Positions 1 through 7,386 of a stretch of DNA of 43,242 nucleotides are shown one piece after another (position 1 is the stretch's first letter; every line of letters starts with the position of its first letter). The translations under genes and the position numbers were made by a program. The stretch comes from an uncultured Roseburia sp. (GTDB taxonomy: Bacteria; Bacillota; Clostridia; Lachnospirales; Lachnospiraceae). Below the pieces are notes generated by a model, which was not told where the DNA came from, made no database searches, and was given only the letters and a program-made list of their open reading frames with translations. The DNA is taken from NCBI GenBank assembly GCA_947647505.1, contig CANSKO010000021.1, forward strand, positions 1 to 43,242, in the 5' to 3' direction.

Positions 1-1029
1 AGTAAACATCAACACCAAAGGGCTTGACAATAAAATGAAAAGCCCGGAAACAGCCCCGGTAATCAATGATATTTTGCATAGCAGCCTGCCATATTTTCTT
101 GCTGTTTCAAGATTGCCGCCGCCAAGTTCATTGCCAACTAAAATGCCGCTGCCGGAGCCAATTCCCAAGCATACGCACGCAATCATGTTTTTCACGATAT
201 TAGCGACTGCATTAGCGGCTACTGCGTCACTCCCAAGATGTCCCATGATTACGGAAAACATGGTAAAGCCACAGCCCCAAACTAATTCGTTTGCCAATAC
301 CGGCATTGTATAACGGTAATAATCCCGTTTTAACCGGACAAAATTAGAACAAAAATATTTTAATCTTACCCGAACAACACCTGTTTTTACATTCTCAAAA
401 ATAGTAAGGAACAATTCGACTGCCCTTGCTATTGTTGTTGCTAAAGCCGCCCCGGCAATCTCCATTTTGGGAAATCCCAACAGGCCAAATATAAGCATAG
501 CGTTTAACAGGACATTCAATACTAATGCGGAAGAACCGTATATTGTGCTTTTGGCTGTCCTGCCGCTGTTTTTCATAATGCAGAGATAAATCTGTGAAAA
601 TCCCATAAACAGGTATGACCAGCTTACAATCCGCAGATAAGGAATTCCTGCTTCAATCAGCGGCATTTCATTTGTAAATATCTGCATAAGCGCCCGTGGG
701 AAGAAAAATGCCGCCATAAAAAATACCATAGAAATTAAAAATGATATTTTCAATGCAATACAAAGAACTTCTTCTACTGATTCCCTGTCCTGTTTTCCCC
801 AATACTGCGCTGCCAAAACCGTAGCGCCGATTGTAAGGGCTGTAAAAAACAGATTCAGGACAAATTGCACCTGTGTTGCCAACGATACGGCTGACAATGC
901 TGTCTGATCTAAAAATCCCAGCATGAGCGCATCCGACGCGCTGACAAGGGCTGTCATTAAATTTTGGACTGCAACAGGAAAAACCAGTGCGATCAGTTTT
1001 TTGTAAAAAATGTTTTTTTCTGTTCTCAT
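1..1029 (-). CDS. MATE-family multidrug efflux transporter, partial (3' end outside window)
   Basis: The minus strand is open from an ATG at 1029 to the first base of the window, 343 codons with no stop, so the C-terminus is missing. The translation is very hydrophobic with repeated membrane segments and has the look of the MATE/NorM family, which exports drugs and organic cations using a sodium or proton gradient. The N-terminus has the typical opening, with a region reading VFPVAVQNL followed by ALVSASDALMLG, and a later GSGSGILVGNELG stretch that matches the second MATE half. An AAGGA motif lies only one base before the ATG, so the start is the only in-frame ATG but its ribosome site is unusually close. 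It is divergent from an AraC-type regulator, a common arrangement for drug exporters. The DNA is more A/T-rich than the genes after 2200. The family call is firm; the substrate is unknown. Confidence 0.88.
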   Translation of the reverse strand, partial: MRTEKNIFYKKLIALVFPVAVQNLMTALVSASDALMLGFLDQTALSAVSLATQVQFVLNLFFTALTIGATVLAAQYWGKQDRESVEEVLCIALKISFLISMVFFMAAFFFPRALMQIFTNEMPLIEAGIPYLRIVSWSYLFMGFSQIYLCIMKNSGRTAKSTIYGSSALVLNVLLNAMLIFGLLGFPKMEIAGAALATTIARAVELFLTIFENVKTGVVRVRLKYFCSNFVRLKRDYYRYTMPVLANELVWGCGFTMFSVIMGHLGSDAVAANAVANIVKNMIACVCLGIGSGSGILVGNELGGGNLETARKYGRLLCKISLITGAVSGLFILLSSPLVLMFT

Positions 1030-1081
1030 ATCCTTGCTTTTCTGTCCCCTTTTCTTGCTTTTTTCCCGGCGCCTTGTTATA

Positions 1082-1111
1082 ATTATAGTGTTTACCGCTT
1101 GGCTTTTCTAA
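1082..1111 (-). promoter_or_regulatory. Possible promoter of the MATE gene
   Basis: Reading the minus strand, TATAAT (1082-1087) is preceded by TTAGAA (1106-1111) with an 18-base spacer. The -10 is perfect and the -35 is weak, as expected for a promoter needing an activator such as the neighbouring divergent AraC protein. Weakly supported. Confidence 0.35.
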
Positions 1112-1162
1112 CAGAATTATCGCCAAAAAGTATAACTATCGTATTTTGAAGAGGATAGAAAC

Positions 1163-2056
1163 ATGGAAACAGTTGCGATTGAGCTCATGCAGGATTTTTC
1201 AGAAATTGTCCACTATGGGCATACGGGGATTCCACTATATATCCGTACCGCCGATTTATCAGTTTATCCCGGAATGAGCGCACCCTGCCATTGGCACGAT
1301 GATATTGAATGGATTTATATGATATCGGGTAAAATGCGCTATTACATCAATGGTAAGAGGATTCTTTTGGACGAAAAAGATTCACTTATGGTAAATGCCC
1401 GTCAAATGCACTATGGTTATTCATATAAGGAGCAGGACTGTCATTTTTTATGTATTTTGTTCCATCCGTCTTTATTTGGCAGCAATAAAACGTTACTGCA
1501 AAAATATGTTATGCCTGTTATTGAAAATGCTGATTTTGAATATCTGCATTTTTATTCAAAGCAGACAAGGGGACAGGAAATCGCGGAATATCTTGAACAA
1601 ATCCGTTACCTAAAGGCAGGAGAAGCGAACGCATATGAATTGCAGGCCATTGCAGTTATGTTTCAGCTATGGAGCAGTTTACTGCAATGCAGGGAATTAG
1701 CCATTCCAGATAACAAAGGTGACGGTAACAGTGATTTGAAAATCCAAAAAAATATGGTGTCATTTATTTACCAGCGCTATGCGGAGCAAATATCATTAAA
1801 TGAAATTGCGGCTTCGGGAAACGTAAGCCGTAGTAAATGCTGCCTTATTTTTAAACATTACATGCAGCAATCCCCAGTGGATTTTCTGAATACGTTTAGG
1901 CTAAAAACAAGTTGCAGTCTGCTTCGGAATACTGAAAAAAGTATTACAGAGATTGCTTTTAGCTGCGGTTTTAATCATTTAAGTTATTTTTCAAAACTGT
2001 TTATCAAAAAATTTGGCTGTACTCCACGGGAATACCGCAACCAAAAAAGTATATAA
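1163..2056 (+). CDS. AraC-family transcriptional regulator with N-terminal cupin domain
   Basis: A 297-residue protein with a GAGGATAG ribosome site before the ATG. Residues about 15-110 form a cupin-like sensing domain with the motif CHWHDDIEW and a following strand ending in NARQMHYG. The last 100 residues are an AraC-type double helix-turn-helix: SLNEIAASGNVSRS is the first helix pair and SITEIAFSCGFNHLSYFSKLF the second, ending in the signature GCTPREYR. Family members bind a small ligand in the cupin and activate nearby promoters. The divergent MATE gene at 1-1029 is the natural target. Codons are A/T-rich like those of the MATE gene and unlike those of the downstream van genes, so the pair may have arrived together. 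The inducer cannot be read from the sequence. Confidence 0.92.
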   Translation: METVAIELMQDFSEIVHYGHTGIPLYIRTADLSVYPGMSAPCHWHDDIEWIYMISGKMRYYINGKRILLDEKDSLMVNARQMHYGYSYKEQDCHFLCILFHPSLFGSNKTLLQKYVMPVIENADFEYLHFYSKQTRGQEIAEYLEQIRYLKAGEANAYELQAIAVMFQLWSSLLQCRELAIPDNKGDGNSDLKIQKNMVSFIYQRYAEQISLNEIAASGNVSRSKCCLIFKHYMQQSPVDFLNTFRLKTSCSLLRNTEKSITEIAFSCGFNHLSYFSKLFIKKFGCTPREYRNQKSI

Positions 2057-2130
2057 GCTTCTGTAAATAACTGCTTTAGTATACGGTAAGCTCTGCGCAT
2101 TCCGCCGGATCGGGCCTCCTCATCCCAACC

Positions 2131-2159
2131 TCGACAAACGCTCCAAAACAGGGTATCAT
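2131..2159 (+). promoter_or_regulatory. Likely vanR promoter
   Basis: TCGACA (2131-2136) and TATCAT (2154-2159) are separated by exactly 17 bases, 60 bases before the vanR ATG. The leader between them and the gene contains a short dyad, TGCGC then GCGCA, just before the AAAGGAG ribosome site. The placement fits a constitutive or autoregulated promoter for the sensor pair. Confidence 0.55.
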
Positions 2160-2219
2160 ATCATCAGAGACAAAAAACTTTTCACAGCATGCGCGCCAGT
2201 GCGCAGAAAGGAGCCTCTT

Positions 2220-2915
2220 ATGGCCGATACCATTCTGATCGTAGACGATGAACCGGAAATTGCAGACCTCGTTGCGCTGTATCTGGAAAGCGAAGCGTAT
2301 CACGTATTCAAATTTTACAACGCGACAGACGCGCTGCGCTGCATACAGACGCAGCCGCCCGACCTTGCCATTTTAGATCTTATGCTGCCGGATATGAGCG
2401 GCTTAAAGCTTTGTCAGGAAATCCGGAAAAACCACTCCTGGCCCGTTATCATGCTGACGGCCAAAGGCGAGGAAATGGATAAAATCACGGGCCTTGCGTA
2501 TGGCGCGGATGACTATATCACAAAGCCCTTTTTGCCGCTGGAGCTTGTCGCCCGCGTAAAAGCGCAGCTCAGGCGGTACAAAACATACAACGCCGCCGGC
2601 GAAGAGGACGCGCACCTTCTGCTGCACTCCGGCCTGACGCTAAACAGCCGGACGCACGAATGCATGCTGAATGAAAAACCGCTTTCTTTAACGCCGACGG
2701 AATTTTCCATCCTGCGCATTCTCATTCAGCAGAAAGGCAATGTCGTAAGCTCCGAAGAGCTTGCCCGACAGATCTGGGGCGACTCCTACTTTGACAAAAG
2801 CAACAACACCATTACGGTCCACATCCGCCATCTGCGGGAAAAGATGGGTGATTCCTTTGAAAACCCAAAATATATCAAAACAGTCTGGGGGTGCGGATAC
2901 AAAATTGATGCGTAA
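2220..2915 (+). CDS. vanR: VanR-type response regulator (OmpR/PhoB family)
   Basis: The 231-residue protein starts at the ATG at 2220, six bases after an AAAGGAG site; an upstream in-frame GTG has no ribosome site. The receiver domain (1-115) has the acidic pocket VDDEPE, the phospho-acceptor Asp53 in ILDLMLPD, and Lys102 in DDYITKPF. The C-terminal winged helix (about 135-231) has the OmpR-type LTPTEFSILRIL and the recognition segment ITVHIRHLREKMG, ending in VWGCGYKID. Its stop overlaps the start of a VanS-like kinase, and the pair precedes a VanG-type ligase, which points to regulation of glycopeptide-resistance or D-Ser cell-wall genes. The symbol is given from context and similarity to VanR proteins of vanG operons; resistance itself is not shown by the sequence. 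Confidence 0.88.
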   Translation: MADTILIVDDEPEIADLVALYLESEAYHVFKFYNATDALRCIQTQPPDLAILDLMLPDMSGLKLCQEIRKNHSWPVIMLTAKGEEMDKITGLAYGADDYITKPFLPLELVARVKAQLRRYKTYNAAGEEDAHLLLHSGLTLNSRTHECMLNEKPLSLTPTEFSILRILIQQKGNVVSSEELARQIWGDSYFDKSNNTITVHIRHLREKMGDSFENPKYIKTVWGCGYKIDA

Positions 2916-4044
2916 AATTCCAAAACCGGTTGCCGTGATGTTAATCCTCGTTTCCGGCATGTTTCTCAGTCTGTACCTGTATTACGTCATAGACAACGTA
3001 TTCAACGGCTCCTTTGTTGACTGGTTCACCCGTCATTACATCTCCGTACGCGACATCTACGACCCAGAAACGCAGACTTCCATCATCCGAACAGAACCCG
3101 CCTGGGGCAAAATTAAGCTCCTGCTTTTAAAGCTGCTCCTGTTTTCCGTTGCCGCGCTCGTGCTTTCCGCAGCCATATCGTCCGCCCTGTACGCCAGAAT
3201 ACAAATCCGGAAAACGATTACAAAAACAAGCCGGATGCTGCGCCAGTTTATGACAGGAGAATCCGACGCTTATGATATTTTTCCAAAAGAATATGCGGAA
3301 ATCGCCGCCCAGATGACGGAATTAAAATCCTCCATCCAACGCGGCGAACAGACTTTAAAAGAAGAAACGGCCCGTAAAAATGACCTGATCGCTTATCTGG
3401 CGCACGATCTGAAAACGCCGCTTACATCCGTTATCGGCTATTTAAGCCTGCTGGATGAGGCTTCTGACATGCCGGCAGAGCAGCGCGAAAAATACACCTC
3501 CATTGCGCTTACAAAAGCAAACCGTCTGGAGGCTTTGATCAACGAATTTTTTGAAATCACCCGCTACAATCTGCATCAAATGGTTTTAGAAAAAGAACCG
3601 ATTGACCTTTCCTACATGCTGATGCAGATGACGGACGAATTCTATCCGCTGCTTGCGGCGCATAGCAATACGGCCAATCTGCACATAAAGGAAGACTTAA
3701 CGCTTTACGGCGACCCGGACAAGCTGGCGCGCGTCTTTCACAATATCTTAAAAAACGCGATCGCCTACAGCTACCCCGATACCGCCATAGACATCCACGC
3801 CAGACAGGACGGCTCCCTCCTCCTTTTAAGCTTCTGCAACCACGGCAAAACGATTCCGCCCCACAAATTAAACACCATCTTTGAAAAATTTTACCGTCTC
3901 GATCATGCCAGAACCGCCAACACAGGTGGAGCCGGACTTGGGCTTGCCATTGCAAAAGAAATCGTCGCCCTGCACGGCGGAACGATCCGGGCGCAGAGTG
4001 AAAACGAACAGACCATTTTTTTCGTCGAACTTCCTCTTTCATAA
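2908..4044 (+). CDS. vanS: VanS-type membrane sensor histidine kinase
   Basis: The ATG at 2908 overlaps the vanR stop by eight bases, indicating translational coupling; the in-frame extension upstream lies inside vanR and is not credible. The 378-residue product has two membrane helices (about 8-28 and 69-97) flanking a short outer loop of about 40 residues, then a linker, a HisKA domain with the H-box at His166 (IAYLAHDLKTPLTSVIGYL), an N-box (FHNILKNAIAYS), and G-box motifs ending in TGGAGLGLAIAKEIV. The D-box region reads NHGKTIP rather than DxGxG, a variation seen in VanS-like kinases. It should phosphorylate and dephosphorylate the upstream VanR in response to a wall-active antibiotic or wall damage. 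The ligand is unknown. Confidence 0.87.
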   Translation: MRKIPKPVAVMLILVSGMFLSLYLYYVIDNVFNGSFVDWFTRHYISVRDIYDPETQTSIIRTEPAWGKIKLLLLKLLLFSVAALVLSAAISSALYARIQIRKTITKTSRMLRQFMTGESDAYDIFPKEYAEIAAQMTELKSSIQRGEQTLKEETARKNDLIAYLAHDLKTPLTSVIGYLSLLDEASDMPAEQREKYTSIALTKANRLEALINEFFEITRYNLHQMVLEKEPIDLSYMLMQMTDEFYPLLAAHSNTANLHIKEDLTLYGDPDKLARVFHNILKNAIAYSYPDTAIDIHARQDGSLLLLSFCNHGKTIPPHKLNTIFEKFYRLDHARTANTGGAGLGLAIAKEIVALHGGTIRAQSENEQTIFFVELPLS

Positions 4045-4106
4045 AATCCTAATTATTTTTATGCCATTTCTTAAGAATAAAATAACGGTTTATTAAAGTT
4101 CTCCCG

Positions 4107-4146
4107 GCTTTTGTATTGTAAAATAAGACAATACAAAAGCTTTTTT
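4107..4146 (+). terminator. Perfect stem-loop with T tract between vanS and vanG (terminator or attenuator)
   Basis: GCTTTTGTATTGT (4107-4119) and its exact reverse complement (4128-4140) form a 13-bp stem with an eight-base loop, followed at once by six T residues (4141-4146) and then by the vanG ribosome site at 4149-4154. It has all the parts of an intrinsic terminator, yet lies within the vanS-vanG operon leader. It can stop vanRS transcripts before vanG, or act as an attenuator. Confidence 0.75.
4119..4124 (+). promoter_or_regulatory. Possible vanG -10 element inside the hairpin loop
   Basis: TAAAAT at 4119-4124, preceded by TTG, is the best -10-like element in the 116-bp vanS-vanG gap. 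No good -35 lies 17 bases upstream, as is usual when an OmpR-type regulator supplies activation. The A/T-rich stretch 4060-4100, with the palindrome TTCTTAAGAA, could hold VanR sites. A transcript starting here would lack the upstream arm of the stem and escape termination. This is inference. Confidence 0.3.
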
Positions 4147-4160
4147 ACAGGAGGAAAAAC

Positions 4161-5210
4161 ATGAATCAAACCAAAAACATCGCCATTTTTTTCGGCGGAC
4201 GCTCTACCGAATACGGCGTTTCCCTGCAATCGGCATACGCCGTCATCTCTGCGATCGACACAAACGCATACACGCCTATTCTGATCGGCCTTGACCGCAA
4301 TACCGGCGCATGGCTCTGGTACCGCGGCAGCGCCGACGCCATTTTAAATGACTTCTGGCAGTCCAATGGCGACTGCATTCCGGTGCACCCTTCTATGGAT
4401 CAGCGCGTACACGGCCTGTATTATATGGAAGACAATATACAAAACGTTATCTCCTTAGACGCGGCGCTTCCGATTCTGCATGGCAAAAATGGAGAAGACG
4501 GCACAATACAGGGCGTTTTAGCTCTGATGGGCGTCCCTGTCATCGGCTGCGGCGTTCTCTCTTCCGCGCTGTGCATGGACAAGGAGCTGGCGCATCAGAT
4601 TGCACGGGCAAACGGCATAAAAGCGGCGCGCTCTTTCGTATTGCACGAAGATTTTTCCGAAGAAGAGGCCAGACGGCAGGCAATGTCGCTTGGCTATCCG
4701 CTGTTTGTCAAGCCGGTCCGCTCCGGCTCCTCCTTTGGCATTTCCAAAATTTCAGAAGAGGCGCAGCTTCTCTGCGCTATACGCCATGCTTTTACGCATG
4801 ATTCCACCGTCATCCTCGAAGAGACGATCGACGGCTTTGAAGTCGGCTGCGCCATTTTGGGCACAAACCGCCTGATCGTTGGCGAAGTGGATGAAATCGA
4901 GCTGTCCGACGGATTTTTCGATTATACCGAAAAATACACGCTCAAAACGTCCAGGATCCATGCCAGAGCGCGCATCCCGGAAAAAAAGGCGGAAGAAATC
5001 AAAGAAACGGCCAAAAAGCTCTACCGTCTGATGGGCTGTTCGCATTTTGCAAGAGTGGACATGTTTCTTACGCCCAATGGTGAAATCTATTTCAATGAAA
5101 TCAATACGATTCCGGGCTTTACCTCCCACAGCCGTTTTCCAAATATGCTAAAAGCGGCCGGCTATTCGTTTGAAGAAATCATAGGCCGGCTGCTTTCAGC
5201 AGAGGAGTAA
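4161..5210 (+). CDS. vanG: VanG-type D-alanine--D-serine ligase
   Basis: A 349-residue ATP-grasp ligase preceded by AGGAGGAAAAAC. It opens with IFFGGRSTEYGVSLQSA, the D-Ala ligase N-terminal motif, has ILHGKNGEDGTIQG near residue 106, the ATP-binding segment FVKPVRSGSSFGISK (182-196), and the magnesium-binding end FNEINTIPGFTSHSRFP. The omega-loop reads FFDYTEKYTLKTS (residues 252-264), as in the VanC/VanE/VanG group that joins D-Ala to D-Ser, not the form of VanA/VanB D-lactate ligases. The product D-Ala-D-Ser lowers vancomycin affinity when built into lipid II. The two genes downstream encode the halves of a VanT serine racemase, which supplies D-Ser and supports this substrate. No D,D-dipeptidase follows it. 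Confidence 0.9.
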   Translation: MNQTKNIAIFFGGRSTEYGVSLQSAYAVISAIDTNAYTPILIGLDRNTGAWLWYRGSADAILNDFWQSNGDCIPVHPSMDQRVHGLYYMEDNIQNVISLDAALPILHGKNGEDGTIQGVLALMGVPVIGCGVLSSALCMDKELAHQIARANGIKAARSFVLHEDFSEEEARRQAMSLGYPLFVKPVRSGSSFGISKISEEAQLLCAIRHAFTHDSTVILEETIDGFEVGCAILGTNRLIVGEVDEIELSDGFFDYTEKYTLKTSRIHARARIPEKKAEEIKETAKKLYRLMGCSHFARVDMFLTPNGEIYFNEINTIPGFTSHSRFPNMLKAAGYSFEEIIGRLLSAEE

Positions 5211-5213
5211 GCT

Positions 5214-6242
5214 ATGGCTGCGCAAAAACAATATGCAGGACTGGATTATTTTCGTTTTCTCTGCGCCTTTTTCGTCATCGCCATACATACGGCGCCGTTT
5301 TCCGTTTGGAGCAAGGATGTGGACGCGCTGGTCACATACTGCCTGTTTCGGGTTGCCGTACCGTTTTTTCTGATGACGACGGGATATTTCGTCCTCGCGC
5401 CATACTTCTTCAGCGGACGGGCCAAAAAACGCTTTCCGGGAAAATTCCTTGTCAAAAACGCGGCGCTTTACCTGGCTGCCACCCTGCTCTACCTCCCGGT
5501 CAGCCTGTATGCAAAAAGTATGCCGACAAACGTCCCGGACCTGCTCAAAGCCTTTTTCTTCGATGGAACGTTTTACCACCTGTGGTATTTTCCGGCCGTT
5601 CTTACAGGCTGCATCCTGCTGCTTTTACTCGTAAGGACGTCCCTGCTGCCGGCTATGATCTTTTCTATGGCTGCATACGTCATCGGACTGTTTGGCGACA
5701 GCTACTACGGCGTGATAAAAGACGTTCCGTTTTTATGCGATTTCTATGACGGCGTCTTTTCGATCAGCAGCTATACGAGAAACGGCATTTTTTTCGCCCC
5801 TCTGTTTCTGCTGCTTGGCGCGCTTTCCGCCCGGCCGTCGTTTCGCCTTCCGCATAAGGTCTGCGTGTGGGGCGCCTGCATCGCAACGGCCTGTCTGTTG
5901 CTGGAAGGATACGTGACGTATCACTATGATCTGCAAAAACACAACAGTATGTATCTGTTTTTAGCGCCGGTCATGTATATTCTCTTTCAGCTCCTTTTGT
6001 CTTTGCCGGGCGATGCGCCTTTCTGGATGCGCAAATCCACAATGCCGATTTACATCCTGCATCCGGCCGTCATCATCGCAGTGCGCGGTCTGGCAAAAGC
6101 CATCGGACAGACGGACCTTATGGTGACGCATACGTTTTTTCATTTCCTTCTCGTCTGCGCCGTTACGTTTGCCGCCGCCATGCTGCTGCAAACGCTCTAT
6201 GCCTGTCGTTTTGCCCTGTTTCGTCTGGAGGAAACAGAATAG
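5214..6242 (+). CDS. VanT N-terminal half as a separate protein: acyltransferase-3-like membrane protein
   Basis: The ATG at 5214 follows the vanG stop by three bases with an AGAGGAG site inside the end of vanG. The 342-residue product has about ten membrane helices and the acyltransferase-3 opening LDYFRFLCAFFVIAIHTAPF, then RVAVPFFLMTTGYF. This matches the membrane domain of VanT, the serine racemase of VanC, VanE and VanG operons, thought to take part in L-serine uptake. In known VanT proteins it is fused to the racemase; here it ends in its own stop at 6240-6242 and the racemase begins 19 bases later in another frame, with its own ribosome site. This is therefore a true gene fission rather than a simple frameshift. 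An independent acyltransferase acting on wall sugars cannot be excluded. Confidence 0.82.
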   Translation: MAAQKQYAGLDYFRFLCAFFVIAIHTAPFSVWSKDVDALVTYCLFRVAVPFFLMTTGYFVLAPYFFSGRAKKRFPGKFLVKNAALYLAATLLYLPVSLYAKSMPTNVPDLLKAFFFDGTFYHLWYFPAVLTGCILLLLLVRTSLLPAMIFSMAAYVIGLFGDSYYGVIKDVPFLCDFYDGVFSISSYTRNGIFFAPLFLLLGALSARPSFRLPHKVCVWGACIATACLLLEGYVTYHYDLQKHNSMYLFLAPVMYILFQLLLSLPGDAPFWMRKSTMPIYILHPAVIIAVRGLAKAIGQTDLMVTHTFFHFLLVCAVTFAAAMLLQTLYACRFALFRLEETE

Positions 6243-6261
6243 CCAAAGAAAGGAGATTGCC

Positions 6262-7386
6262 ATGTACCAGAAAGGACGCGCATGGATTGAACTGAATCTG
6301 AATAACCTGACTTACAATGTCAGGCAATTTCAAAAGCTGCTGCCCGCTTCCTGCACTCTGATGCCCGCCGTCAAAGCAAACGCATACGGACACGGCGCGC
6401 CTATCATTGCACGCGCGCTGGAAAATATGGGCATCTGTGATTTCTGCGTCGCTTCCGTCGGAGAGGGCATAGAGCTGCGCGATGCCGGCATCACCGGACA
6501 GATACTGATTTTGGGCTACACATCGCCCCATCAGTTTCCGGAGCTTTCCCGCTACCGTCTGACACAGACGCTGGTCGATTATGAGTATGCCAGGGCATTG
6601 CATCAATCCGGCCTGTCGCTTGACGTGCACGTTGGCATTGACACCGGCATGCACCGCCTGGGCGAACGCAGTGAAAACATCGAAACGCTGCGCAAAATCT
6701 GGCAGTTTCAGAATTTAAACATTACAGGCGTCTTCTCCCACCTGTGCACGGCAGACGGCGCAACAGAGTCTGACCGGGCGTTTGCCAGAAAGCAGATCGC
6801 CTCCTTTGACGCAAGCGTCGCCGCATTAAAGGCGCACGGATGCAGTGGATTTAAAACGCATATGCAGGGCAGCTACGGGGTATTGAACTATCCTGGGCTG
6901 CGTTACGACTTTGCCAGAGTCGGCATCGCGCTCTACGGCGCATACTGCGCGCCAACCGACGAAACAGAAGCTGATCTTCCGCTTCGCCCCGTCCTGTCCT
7001 TAAAATCCAGAATCGAATGCGTCAAAGAACTGCATCCGGGCGAATCCATTGGCTACGGGCTGACGTTTACCGCCGCAAGGGAAATGCAGACGGCGGCCGT
7101 TTCCATCGGCTATGCCGACGGCGTTCCGCGCGCGCTCTCCAACCGGGGCCACGTGCTGGTGAACGGACGAAAAGCGCCCATCATTGGCCGTATCTGCATG
7201 GATCAGCTGCTGATCGACGTTTCCGGGGCGCCGCACGTGATGCCCGGCGATGAGGTTGTGCTGATTGGCAAGAGCGGACGCAATCAAATTGCGGCCAGCG
7301 AACTCGCCGACCGCACCGATACGATTGCAAATGAAATTTTAAGCCGTCTTGGAAACCGGCTGGAGCGCATTGCTACCGCGCTCTGA
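6262..7386 (+). CDS. VanT C-terminal half as a separate protein: PLP-dependent alanine/serine racemase
   Basis: The start at 6262 has an AAGGAG site seven bases ahead. The 374-residue protein is a fold-type III racemase: the PLP lysine is Lys38 in PAVKANAYGHG, the barrel continues with HVGIDTGMHRLG, and the catalytic tyrosine lies in SIGYGLTF, with GYADGVPRALSNRG and RICMDQLLIDV further on. Near the end the sequence reads LSRLGNRLERI; aligned by eye with bacterial Alr (ISYRVPRI), the active-site Tyr354 is replaced by Asn365. The same Tyr-to-Asn change is described for VanT and is linked to acceptance of serine, so this is likely a D-Ser producer for VanG. The membrane partner is the preceding gene. 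Its 3' end overlaps the kinase gene on the other strand by 14 bp. Confidence 0.87.
   Translation: MYQKGRAWIELNLNNLTYNVRQFQKLLPASCTLMPAVKANAYGHGAPIIARALENMGICDFCVASVGEGIELRDAGITGQILILGYTSPHQFPELSRYRLTQTLVDYEYARALHQSGLSLDVHVGIDTGMHRLGERSENIETLRKIWQFQNLNITGVFSHLCTADGATESDRAFARKQIASFDASVAALKAHGCSGFKTHMQGSYGVLNYPGLRYDFARVGIALYGAYCAPTDETEADLPLRPVLSLKSRIECVKELHPGESIGYGLTFTAAREMQTAAVSIGYADGVPRALSNRGHVLVNGRKAPIIGRICMDQLLIDVSGAPHVMPGDEVVLIGKSGRNQIAASELADRTDTIANEILSRLGNRLERIATAL

Noticed and set aside
668..1126. Minus-strand open frame of 152 codons overlapping the MATE gene
   Set aside because: It is a shifted frame of the MATE gene; the real frame gives a continuous hydrophobic transporter from 1029 to the window edge.
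2076..2200. Possible remnant of a minus-strand gene before vanR
   Set aside because: The frame has no ribosome site or family motif and its upper part lies inside vanR; the region is better read as the vanR promoter and leader.
6200..6265. Simple frameshift breaking a fused VanT
   Set aside because: The racemase has its own start and a well-placed AAGGAG, and a 19-base gap separates the frames, so two genes are more likely; an indel cannot be wholly excluded.
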